From positions 11,059,858-11,123,857 of the forward strand of contig ML681967.1 in NCBI GenBank assembly GCA_007922195.1: a DNA stretch of 64,000 nt, in the 5' to 3' direction. Numbering within the stretch: position 1 is the first letter of the stretch; each line of letters opens with the position of its first letter. The notes beneath the pieces were generated by a model that saw only the letters and a program-made list of their open reading frames with translations, did not search any database and was not told the DNA's origin. This DNA comes from Podocnemis expansa (lineage: Eukaryota > Chordata > Testudines > Podocnemididae). Position numbers and translations under genes: made by a program. This document shows positions 37,601-49,600 of the stretch, piece after piece.

Positions 37601-40600
37601 TCCAATAGCAACACACTTCCACTAGCCCTTGTCGGAGGATCCCACGAACATTGCAGGGCCGACAAAGGGTGGGACAACTGAAAACCATTCCTCACATGCA
37701 CATAGATCTTTAGAACCATGGGTCTTTAGATCTCCAGCAGAGAACCAGGGTTGATGGGTATATGAGGAGGAGGCAGCAATTACTCCTCCTTAACTCCCAA
37801 TTTGCATACCTGGGGTCCCCTCCCGGATCACAGTCTGACCAGGATGCATAAGGGAAATTAACAGGCAATTCCCTTTCTTCCACCCTGAGCCACCCCAGTC
37901 CAAGGTATGGGCCAGACGTACTCCTCTATCCACTGATCCCAAGAATGAGAGTGCTGATCGGATGCTCTTATACTGCAATGGGTAAGGGAACAAACTTATC
38001 ACTCAGCCATGAAGGGATCAAGGGAAGGGCTCCCCCAACCTCACCACCCTCAGTCTTGGGGGAGGGGAACGAATTTACATCACTAGTGGGTTTTTTGTTC
38101 TCCCCCTGATGCAGAGGAAAGGGAACACTGAAGGAGTCAGTTCCCTTTATCTCCATAGTCTAGTAATCCCCCACTCTGGGCTTTAAGGAGAGAGACTTAT
38201 CAATCCCTCTCGAGCCCCCTTACTGACAATCTGAATTCCCTTTGACAGAGTGGAAGAAGCCTCAGCGGTCCCTCATCCTACTTCCGCTAGACGCTGGAAG
38301 GGTATAGGGAGATGCTAATCACAACCCAGAGACCCGTCACCCAATGGGATCTAGATGTAGTACCACAGTCGTACAGGGTCGCCCTAAGAACCCGGAGACT
38401 CAACCACATAGTTAGTCTCTTTGGGAAACTCTGGGCCTCTGAGAGGGCATTCGTAACCCCTAACAGACTAGAGAGGCCTACTGTTACTATTGATTGCACG
38501 TTAGTGGCATTTCTCAACAATCTTCATTCTGTTTCCACAAGGGAAGTAAGGGAACAGTCCCTTGCAGCTCTCTTTTTGTGAGAACTACCTTATATGCTGG
38601 TTTTCCCCGGGGTTCTCCCTCCCTATCCAAGATTAACCCCAGTTCCGTCCTACATGTTTATATGGTAAACTGCCAAGACACCAACAACTGTAGCTTACTG
38701 CCTGACACCTGGCAGCCTGCTGAACTTCTGAGAGCTGACTGCCTTTCTATATACAGGTCGAGACAGGGAATAAGTAACCATCACATGGGAGTTACGTGTC
38801 TCCCAAGCACTCCATTGCTGAGGTTAGAGAACACGTATTGAGGCTAGACCTGCCTTCCTGGAAGAGGCTACAGGATAGCCTCTTTCTTTCTCTCCCTACT
38901 TCACTCAGGTTCAAAAGTACGAAGAAGGTGAAGTGTGAGGGAAACATGCACTTAGCTATCCAGTTTGCATGAGTTCCTGTTGGGACCTCAAGATAGGGAT
39001 TCCCCTATCTCCCCATTTGTTGTGTATTGGTTCCCCTTACGGGCCTAAGACTTAACACAAGGTCTTTCTACTCCCCCACTGTTTCTCTCCATTCATTTGC
39101 TATATCCCATTCTACTAAACTACCCCTTTCTCCTCCCATAAGAGGACTGCAAACAGGGGAGTCTGAGAGGGAGTTTGGGGAGGAGGTTGGTGAGGACACA
39201 ATGGTGAAGAGGAGCTGCACTGCTGGTGCCAGCACCTCTTCTGTTTCCTTTGCCTCTGTTTGTAGCCAGACAGACTGTCTGACCATGGATATCTCCACCC
39301 GGATCCTGGTGTGGACTTGCAGGGATTGTGGCCTTCATTTTCCTGCCACTGCTGATCAGGCTAAGGAGGTGAGCCTCTGTGATAGGTGCCTTCTGGTGGC
39401 ATCTCTCCAGAAACAGGTAGGAGAGTTACAGGAGGAGGTATCACAACTCAGGGGTATCTATGCCCTGGAAAAGCTCCTTGACAGTGTCCACGATGAGACC
39501 TGCAAGGAGGTGGTCCCTATCCCAGTGCCAAGGGCTATGGCCATAACTCTGGAAATGGATGGGATGCCTATGGCAGAGGAAGGACACTGGCAGCTGGTTA
39601 CCTCTGGCAGTAGACAGTGCTCCATGCCTGCTCACATCCCACCATCCATTGTGGTGAGGCACCGTTATGCGGTGCTGGACACAATGAAGGAGGTAGAGGA
39701 GATGCCATCCACCCCAGAGGCTGGGCAGATCACAGCCACCTCACCTAAGAGGAAGCGTAGGGTTGTGGTGATTGGGGACTCGCTCCTGAGAGGAACGGAG
39801 GCACCCATTTGTCGCCCTGACAAGGCCTCTCGAGAGGTATGCTGCCTGCCAGGTGCCCGTATCTGAGATGTAACGGAGGGATTGTCAAAAATCATCCGCC
39901 CCTCAGATTACTACCCCATGCTTCTTATCCATATGGGTACCAATGATACTGCGAGAGGTGATCCTCAGCAGATCAAAGGTGACTTCAGGGGTCTGGGAGC
40001 GAGGGTGAAGGAGTTTGGAGCACAGGTGGTGTTCTCATCGATCCTTCCAGTCAAGGCTAGAGGCCTGAGAAGAGACAGATGCATCCTAGAGGTGAATACC
40101 TGGCTGCAAAGATGGTGTGGTCAGGAGGGATTTGGCTTCCTTGACCATGGAGTCCTGTTTCAGGACAGAGGATTGATAGGCAGAGATGGCCTTCACCTGT
40201 CCAGGAAGGGGAAGAGCATGTTTGGGCACAGACTGGCTGACCTTGTGAGGATGGCTTTAAACTAGGTTCATCGGGGGAAGGAGACCAAAGCCCACAGCTA
40301 AGTGACAATGTGGGTGATCTGGGGGAAGGAATGGAATGTAGGGGGTGCTGGGACTATAGCACCAGGAGTAAAAGGGAAGGTGGTTGGAACATGGGGGGGA
40401 AATCAAATAAATGTCGTAAGTGCTCTACTGAAGCCCCAATACGCGAGGAGAGTGGGGGAGGAGAACTCCAAGAAAAAATGCAAGGAGGTTTATGTAATAG
40501 AATTGGAAATCAAAATGACAAAGTAGGGCAATCGGCCGGGTATCTTAGGTACCTATACACTAATGCAAGGAGCCTGGGAAATAAGGAAGAAGAATTGGTA

Positions 40601-43600
40601 ATACTACCGCAGACAAGGAACTATGATATCATAGGAATAACGGAGACGTGGTGAGATAGTCTGCATGACCGGAGCTCTGCCATGGATGGGTATAAACTGT
40701 TCAGGAAAGACAGGCAGGGAAGAAGAGGGGGAGGAGTAGCATTATATATAAAAGAGCTCTATGACTGCTCAAAGCTCTATTATGGAAGTGGAAGCGTGCC
40801 AATAGAAAGTCTGTGGGTCACATTGAGAGGGGAAAGCAACAAGGGGGATGTTGTGGTGGGTGTCTGCTATAGACCACCTGACCAGAAGCAGGAGGTGGAT
40901 GAGGTGTTCTATGGACAACTAGTGGAAGCTCCTAGATCACAGGCCCTGGTGCTGATGGGGGACTTTCAATTACCCTGACATCTGCTGGGAGGCCAATACA
41001 GCAGTGCATGGGCAATCCAGGAAGTTTTTAGAGAGTGTTGGGGACAACTTTCTAGTACAAATGCTAGAGGAACCAACTAGGGGCCTTGCACCGCTCGACC
41101 TGCTGCTCACAAACAGGGAAGAATTGATCAGGGAGGTAGAGGTAAATGGCAAGCTAGGCAGTAGTGACCATGACATGGTTGAGTTCAGGATGCTGATTAA
41201 AGGAAGGAAGGAAAGAAGCAAAACACAAACCCTGGACTTCAAAAGAGCAGATTTTGGCTCCCTCAGGGAACAGATGAGCAGGATCCCTTGGGAAGCTAAT
41301 CTGAAGGGGAAAGGAGTCCAAGAGAGTTGGTTATATTTTAAAGAAACCCTGCTAAGGGCACAGGAAGTTGCCATTCCAATTAGGAGAAAGAACAAACATG
41401 TGAGGCAGCCAGAATGGCTTAGCCGAGAACTCTGCTCTCAGCTTAAACATAAAAAGGAAGCTTACAGGAAGTGGAAGCTTGGTCAGATGACCAAGGAGGC
41501 ATATAAAGATATCGCTAGGCACTACAGTGATAAAATCAGAAAGGCCAAAGGACAAATGGAGCTGCGGCTAGCGAGGGATGTAAAGGATAACAAGAAGGGG
41601 TTCTACAAGTATGTTAATAACAAGAAAAGGATCAGGGATGGTGTAGGTCCCTTGCTGAATGCGGCAGGCATCCTTGTGACAGAGGATAAGGGAAAAGCTG
41701 AAGTGCTCAATGCTTTTTTTGCTTCAGATTTCACAGGCAGGGTCAGCTCCCAGCCCACTACCATGGGTGTGGCAGACTGGAGAGAAGAAGAGAGGCCCTT
41801 GGTGACGGAAGGCCAGGTTAGGGGCTGCTTAAAGAAGCTGGATGTGCACAAGTCCATGGGGCCGGACGAACTGCATCCAAGGGTGCTAAGGGAATTGGCC
41901 AATGAGATAGCAGCACCGCTGGCCATTATCTTTCAAAACTCATGGAGAATGGGGGAGGTGCCAGAGGATTGGAAAAGAGCAAATGTAGTGCCTATTTTCA
42001 AGAAGGGGAAAAAGGAGGATCCAGGGAATTACAGACCAGTCAGCCTCACCTCAATCCCTGGAAAAATTATGGAGCAGGTTCTCAAAGAATCCATCCTCAA
42101 ACACTTAGAGGAAAATAAAGTGATCAGGAACAGTCAGCATGGATTTACCAAGGGCAAATCATGCCTGACCAATCTCATTTCCTTCTATGATCAGATGACT
42201 GGTTTTCTGGATGCAGGAAGAACTGTTGATGTTATCTACCTTGACTTTAGCAAGGCTTTTGATACAGTTTCTCACAGCATTCTCACTGGCAAATTAAGGA
42301 AGTATGGGTTGGATAGGTGGACTATAAGGTGGATAGAAAACTGGCTAGATCAACGGTTTCAGCATGTAGGAATCAATGGTTCCGTGTCTAGCTGGCAACC
42401 AGTAATGAGTGGTGTGGCCCAGGGGTCGGTCCTGGGGCCGGTTCTGTTCAACAGTTTCATCAATGATCTGGATTCTGGAATAGACTCCACTCTCAGTAAG
42501 TTTGCGGATGACACCAAGCTGGGGGGAACAGTAGACATGTTGGAGGGCAAGGATTCAGGGAGATCTAGATAAATTGGAACAGTGGGCCAATAGAAATCTT
42601 ATGAGGTTCAATAAGGAGAAGTGTAAAATCTTGCACGTGGGACGGAAAAACCCCATGCACCGCTACAGGCTGGGAAACATTCAGCTAAGTAGCAGCAGTG
42701 TAGAAAAGGACCTGGGAGTCATGGTGGATGGGAAGCTGGATATGAGCCAGCAGTGTGCTCTTGCTGCCAAAAAGGCCAATGGCATACTGGGCTGCATCAA
42801 AAGAAGTATTACCAGCAGATCAAGGGATGTGATCATTCCCCTCTATTCTGCACTGGTGAGGCCACATCTAGAATACTGTGTTCAGTTTTGGGCTCCCCAC
42901 TACAAAAAGGACAGGGACATGCTAGAGAGAGTTCAGAGGAGGGCAACCAAAATGATTAAAGGGCTGGAGCACAAGCCCTATGAGGCAAGACTGAAAGCAT
43001 TAGGCTTATTTAGTCTGCAGAAGAGAAGATTGAGGGGGGATTTGATAGCAACCTTCAACTACTTTGAAGGGATGCTCCAAGGAAGATGGAGCTCGACTGT
43101 TCTCGGTAATAACAGAGGACAGAACGAGGAGCAATGGTCTCAAGTTGCAGTTAGGGAGGTCAAGGCTGGATATTAGAAAAAACTTTTTTACTAGGAGAGT
43201 GGTGAAGCATTGGAATGAGCTGCCGAGGGAGGTGGTGAAATCTCCATCTTTGGAGATGTTTAAGGCCTGGCTGGACAAAACCATGACTGGGATGGTTTAG
43301 TAGGAACGGTCCTGCCTCTGGCAGGGGGTTGGACTAGATGACCTATGAGGTCCCTTCCAACCCTATGATTCTATGTTCTAAGGAGTTTCTCCCAAAGCTA
43401 AAGTGAGTTAAAAATAAAAAAGAAGGGGGACACCAACCTACTGCTATGACTTGTTGGAGAATCACTTCCACTGGGTGAGACCCTCTGAGATACTTCCCCC
43501 CTCCACCTACCCTTTCTCCTCCAGATACCCATGTCTAATGGAGTCCCTTCAGAGATTGAACCTCCTAAGTAGTCAGGCCTCAAACCAGGTGTCAGCGGAG

Positions 43601-46600
43601 GTGGCAGCCATGATGGCCACCCCGCCCCACACGTAGCCCCCTGGATTATGCTCCCTGATGGGCCTCCGTCTCTGGGCCATCCAGCACAAGGGGAAAGAGT
43701 GTTAAGTATCATTCTCCCCTGATGGCTCTCAATCTCCTGTGTGAGTTTCTTCCTCCCTTCCTTTGTGTCAACAAGGAGGGGGGGTGAGTTCCTATCCCCC
43801 CTGAACAGTTTCTCGGCACCCCCGTCACCACGAAGGAGGGGTCATTGTCTGGGGTCCCAGTTTTATCATCGGTCCTGACCAGGATCCCACTCCTAATTGG
43901 CTATTTTTACTCTGGCTGGGCAAAATTCTATTAAAACCCCCTGTCTCAGCTAGCTTGTTGTTCTCCCACCCTCGGATGCTAAAGGGCACGTCGCGACCTG
44001 GTCGGACTGATCCCCCGACTGAGACAGGGAGTACCCACCCCTGAGACCCTCTTTTTTTGGGGTGTACACGGATTGCCGGCCGAACGATTAAGTGCTGAGA
44101 TGCTGCAGCTGGTCTGCCTCCTCGCTTTGGGTTCTACTGCAGTCCTGGGACAGGTAGTATAAATCGATATAGGCCTCCTACCTTCTCTTAATCATTCTAC
44201 TTGGTACCATTTATATATAGTCTGTGATTGTAGCTTCTTTACCTGAGTTTTGTATAGTTTGTGTAGTTGTTATTATTTTCTCTGTATCCTGCATAATCTT
44301 TTTATGATATAGTTGTTTAAGGTCTAGCATAGTTTTGTGTTGTTAATTTGCCAGGTGTTTTGTTAGTCATTTGTATTTTGCATCCTTCTTACTGTATAAT
44401 TGTTCATTACTCTGCTTCTGCTCTAAACTGCTGGCCCCAAACTTCCCCAGTGTACACGGGGGGAGTGTGGGGGTTTATTTTTCTCTCATCTGATTTTTTT
44501 CATTCTGCCGCCCACCCTTCTTGGCTAGCAAGGAGGAATGGCTTCCAGCCATTGGTAAATACGCGTCGGGTGGGCTGGTCAGTGCCTATACCGATGTTGA
44601 GGCAGTAAAAGGCCAGAAAAGTCCTTGACTTATTATGGCCACCCTCTTGTAGGTCATTAATCCATACTGTTATTTAACTATAAGTACTTTGGTAGGTTGT
44701 AAGTGTTTTGCATAGACTCTCATACTTTATCCTGTTGTTTGGCTGGAGGTGTTTTACAGGTGCTTTATATAGACTCATGCTCCACACTGTTACTTGGTTA
44801 TAAGTGCTTTGCATAGGTTTTAGCTTTATATTGTCATTTAGTTATAAGTGTTCATTTAGATTTTGCTTTATGCTATTAGCTGGTTATAAGTGTCCTATAT
44901 AGATTTTTGCTTCATATTGTTAGTTGATTACAAGTGTTATTGTATAGATCTCCTTGTTTTACACTGTTAAGTGGTTAAAGGTGTTTAAGGTGTCACTATA
45001 AAAGTAGTTTTTTTTTGTTTACTTGAACTGGTGTCTGTCTCATTGGTGGGTGTCGCTGGTCCATCTCAGTCACATCGCGAACCCGGGGTTTCAACACCAG
45101 GGATCCTTTTTTTCCCACCTTTTCAATACTGATAGGTCAGAGGACTAGGCCCCTGTGCCCTCCTTTACACGGTTGTTTTCCCACAACTTCCTTCCACACT
45201 GTTGTGGGATACCCATCCCTTGGTGTGCCCTACCACAACTTTGGCCATGGCATTCTGGGCCAGTGCATCATAGGTAAAGGTGACAAAAACCATCCCATGG
45301 AGGTTGGAGAGCCAATGTCTCCCCACCTCCCCCACCCCCCAGTTAGGGGCATAGCACCGCATGCTTCTTTATGGGTTAGAAAAACTCTGCTGGGGACAGC
45401 GATTTCCTTTGCTACTCCCCACTGACATAAGGGCCTTCTACTCTGGATTAAGATCACCCTCTTTCCAGAAAGCCAGTCTCCTGATGGAGTGGTAGATAAC
45501 TTCTTTGGCACCCTCTGCACAGATTTTCTCTCAGAAAAATCTGCAGGTCAGTAGTGTGTTCATCTGCTTAAGCTTGATGACCCACCTCTTCGTCCGTCCT
45601 TGTGGTTGGAATGCTGTTTTGAGTATAGCCGTGCTGACAGTTGGGGAAAATATTAACTCTGCCCACCATCCGAGGTATGGCTAGTAGTCACCTAGAACTG
45701 AATGATGCGAGCAGCGCTCGAAGAAGAATGGTGGAGTACTTACCAGTAACTGTCCTTCTTCAAGATGGGCTACTCACATACATTCAGGTCCCTCCCACTG
45801 TCCCTGCTACTCGGAGTTAGCGATGGGAAGAAACTGAGGGGGATCAGGGTCAGAGCCATCTATATATAGCCGTGGGAGTAGCCAGAGGGGGTGTTGGCCA
45901 CCAACCATGCTCTGACAAGCTAGGGCTAAAAGTTTCCAGCCAGTCGTGTGCTGCGGCACATAAGACACCTAGAACTGAATGCATGTGAGCAGCCCATCTC
46001 AAAGAAGAATGGTTACTGGTAAGTAACCCTCTGTTTCCCCAGCTCGCCACAACACACTTATCACTGTGTGGCAATACGCTAATATGTCCTGACACAGCGA
46101 TTGAGAACCTCTGCTCTACAGAATACTCATCTCACGTTTCCCTACTGACAGGAATAATTGTTATTATTAATACCACAACAGCTGTAGTGCAACAGCTATT
46201 CTGTGAAGCTGGTCAATTTCCACCAGTAGACAAGCTCTCCACGTTATTCCCAGCCCCATTCCTTGTGCACCCTGACATTCCAGTTGCCTTTTTGATTTAG
46301 TCTGCAGCAGACCAAGCAAAGGTCTCCATTGAGCTGTCTGCAGTGATTCCCAGTTCTTTTTTCTGCCTCACAAGAGATTTCTCCCTGATCCTTTCAACAA
46401 CAAAGGCTGAAGTGAAAATCAGGCCTACAGACCCAGCAGATCCCAGGGGATCAGAACTATCTGTGTGGAGTGTGACCTTACACCAACCCACCAGCACTCC
46501 TTGGCAGTTCACTTTCAACATCTCCATGCACTCATTCTGCCCCTGCCTGACTATCTCTGTGTCTTTCCCCAGTAGAAATTCCCAGTCCTCTGGAGAATGG

Positions 46601-49600
46601 GGAAATCAATGAAATACGGCCCCGGCCATCTCATCCAAGGTTTTTATATTTAATTCCTTGGGACAGGAAACATTCATTCTTGTTTGCTATGCTACCACAC
46701 ACACAGCATCATCATGCTATGTTTGTCCTAGGGCCAACCAGTCTTATTGAAGGTACACAGTAGAAACATGTTTTATCTGAATGAAAAGGGCCCAGTACAT
46801 TGATTTGGTCAGAGATTCTCAAACTGTGCAGAGGAGCCTCCAAAGGTGGGCTTGGGGTGTGGAATGTATTCTGGGGGAGGGTGAGAAGTTTTTTTTTTTT
46901 TTTTGGGGGGGGGGGGGGGAGACATATTGCTCACATTTTACCCACAGCAATGACTAAACTAGTTAAGTTAATTCCTCCAGACCTATCAGGTTCTCAGATG
47001 GTACTGGCCTTGGACTCTAGATGGCATAGATGGTGCTGTGCATTTTGATTGGATTTCTGTGACACATGCATGGCATTCTGCAGAGTCGCTGCCATCTTTA
47101 CCTTAATCTGTTTGCTACCATGGGATGTGCACCTTGACTTGTAAGCATCAACCATGCTTGCAGTTTTTGTTTTAGCTCGTATTATCATGGCTCATTAGCT
47201 CAGTTTGAAACAAGGCCTTCCTGGTTTCAAAAGTTAGTGGGAGTTGCATGTTGATTTCTTTTTTAAATTGGTATATATAATTGGGAGTGCGTTAGCCACT
47301 ACAGACACAAAGAAAAGGAGCACAATCAAATACATTTGAGAGCCACTGACCAAGATGGATTGCCCTGCTGCAAATCTTCATGAACTTACTCATCATGATT
47401 GACCTGCCATTGGTTGACAAACACACAGAGGCCCTTAGGGATGAAGTAGCCATTCAGAACTGTGTCTTTCGTTGTGCTGAGGGAAGAGAGTGAGATTTTA
47501 ACATTTAAAAATAAGCTTGTCTGTGCTCTACTTGCAAATCAATTCTTGGCCCCTTCTGATCCAGGGATGGGTGGAGCAGACCCTTTTCATTAGTGCTACT
47601 GTGCTATCCAAAGTCATTGCTTACCTACCATGTAATGTCCCTGAATTGTCTCTACCTCCTTAATTCTTACCAGTGAGGAATTGTGAAGGGTATGTAGGAG
47701 GAATATCTGAACATCTCTAAGATAAAGGCTTCAGCGTAAGGCAGCCTGGGCCGGTCTGACAGTCTGGGTCTCCTCTCTCTGCCAATGGTCTGGTCTACAG
47801 GTTATGAAGAGGAAAAAAAGGATGTTTGGAACACAGCCTTCTAGAGAAATGCATTTGCACTCTGTCATTGAAAACATACATGTACCTAATTCTTCCTGAA
47901 TCTTCTTCTGAATATCTGGATATGTCACAAGATACATGAGACTCCAGAACAAAGCTGTTGTCACTGTGTCAAAACCTAGACAGAGAGAGGTGAGACTGGT
48001 ACTAGGTGAAAACAAGACTAAGGAACTTACAAGCCCATGGCTTTTGATTGTCATCTGATTTTCATTGATTGCACATCTGCTTTGATCTAACTCAGAAAGC
48101 TGTGATCAGACAATTCCTAGGTAAGGGAGTTTTGCACTTGCTTCACTCTGCACTTATTGATGCAGGTTCATAACTCTGTTATTTCAAACAAGGAGTCCTG
48201 TGGCACTTCAAGACCAACAAATTTATTTATTGCATGAACTCATGCAATAAATAAAATTGTTGGTCTTGAAGTGCCACAGGACTCCTTGTTTGTTGTATTG
48301 AACTAGACTAACAAAGCTGCTCCTTTGGAACTTGTGTTATTTCAGTTTTACATTGGTATAACTTCACTGAAGTCAATGGGGTTTCCCCAGTGTCATTCAC
48401 TGATGAATCAGGACCAGCACTGGTAAACAGGTGCACAAAACTGTCTTTTGGGAGCTTCCTATTCTCTGATCCCTGTCTTCATACAAATGCCCCCTCAAAA
48501 GTAGGAAGCCTCTTGGGGTCATTGTTGTAGGCATCAGGATAAAAAAATTAATGTGATCTGTTTTCTGCTACTGAGAGCAGCTGGATGGGGTATTCTTATG
48601 AATGGAGTAAAAAAAAGGGGTTAATATTTACCAGAGCTCACTGGAATGCAAAACTAGAAAGTGGTTTCAGATTTGAAAGCCTGAACTGGAATGTTCTTAC
48701 CAGCTCCAAAGAGATCATTGGTAATGTTGATGATTTTTTCGTTTGGGAGTTGAATATGGGCATTTGCTTCCACTTTATTCTGCTGGCTTTGCTCAATCAA
48801 GGAGTCCATGATGTCTCGAATATTGTCCTGAAAGAAGAAAGTCCAGAGGAAGAGGACATGAAATTCCAGGCCACTAGGCATATAAACTAAGAGGTAAGAA
48901 AGAGCAATCTACTACTGAAGGGACCCTTTACTGGAAAGTCCAGTACTGCTGTGGCACAGGAGCGTGAGTAAATTCCAGTCAATACGAGTAGGAGATGAGG
49001 AGAACATTTTCTTCCCTTGCCGTCAGTAGGTAACATTTCACCAAACCATATAAATAAGGAGATAATAATATATAGCTTGAATGTGCAGAATGTCAGAAGG
49101 ATCCTCTTCTTGGCCAATACAAAACAAACTTGCTAAGCAAATTAATACCCAGTATGGGCCTATAAATAAAAACTTATTTTTATTTTATTTTATTTTTATT
49201 TTTTATTATTAACTTATTTTTATAGAAATCAGGGTCATGAGAGTCTTAAAATGCTTCTATAATAGACAAAGATGCATTTGTTAAATCCTAGAGGAAGCAA
49301 AATGCTTTTTTGCCTAGACAGGTTGACAAAAAAGTAGTATAATCACCATTCATCCTGCACCTTTCAGCTATGTCTACACTGGCAATTTAGGTTGAATTAA
49401 GGAGGCTGAATTCAAACTAAATTAGTCCCTGCCTACACTCGACTTTCATTAAGTCGAATTAAGAAATTTCTTAAATCGGCTTAATGAAAGCTTAATTCAA
49501 ATTGATAAGAACCTCCTGTTAGTTTAAACTAAGCCTTAATTTGAGTCCTTAGTTCAACCTAAGGACAGTGTAGACCTGGATTAACCCTTAATTCGGCTTT

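Larger units (their letters stand above)
39201..43382 (+). mobile_element. CR1 LINE with ORF1 and ORF2
   Basis: Both CR1 reading frames are present in order, followed by a short 3' region ending CCCTATGATTCTATG, the ATTCTATG tail typical of CR1. ORF1 has one nonsense change; ORF2 has one nonsense change and three or four frameshifts, so it cannot move itself. It is much more complete than the fragment at 6365-8021. It lies in the same orientation as its host DIRS and opposite to the CYP1A gene. Confidence 0.93.
32667..46032 (+). mobile_element. DIRS-like tyrosine-recombinase retrotransposon, heavily interrupted
   Basis: The left terminal repeat starts CCATTCTTCTTCAAGC, and the right end is its inverse, GAGCAGCCCATCTC then AAAGAAGAATGG. 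The inner parts also match in inverse orientation: CCCCCTCTGGCTGC on the left against AGCCAGAGGGGGTG on the right. At 45689-45788 a short stretch joins both edge sequences back to back, the internal complementary region that DIRS elements use for circular replication. A gag-like ORF follows the left repeat. RT and recombinase regions were not recognised and are probably lost. No target duplication is expected for DIRS. Exact ends are uncertain by about 20 bp. Confidence 0.82.
32572..46113. mobile_element. hAT MITE split by nested insertions
   Basis: The left end CAGTGGTTCTCAACCTTTTG (32572) and right end GATTGAGAACCTCTG (ending 46113) are inverted. Both are flanked by the identical octamer CTCTACAG (32564-32571 and 46114-46121). 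The element proper is only about 95 bp on the left and about 80 bp on the right, similar in total to the 169-bp relative at 25404-25572. Everything between about 32667 and 46032 was inserted later. Confidence 0.88.
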
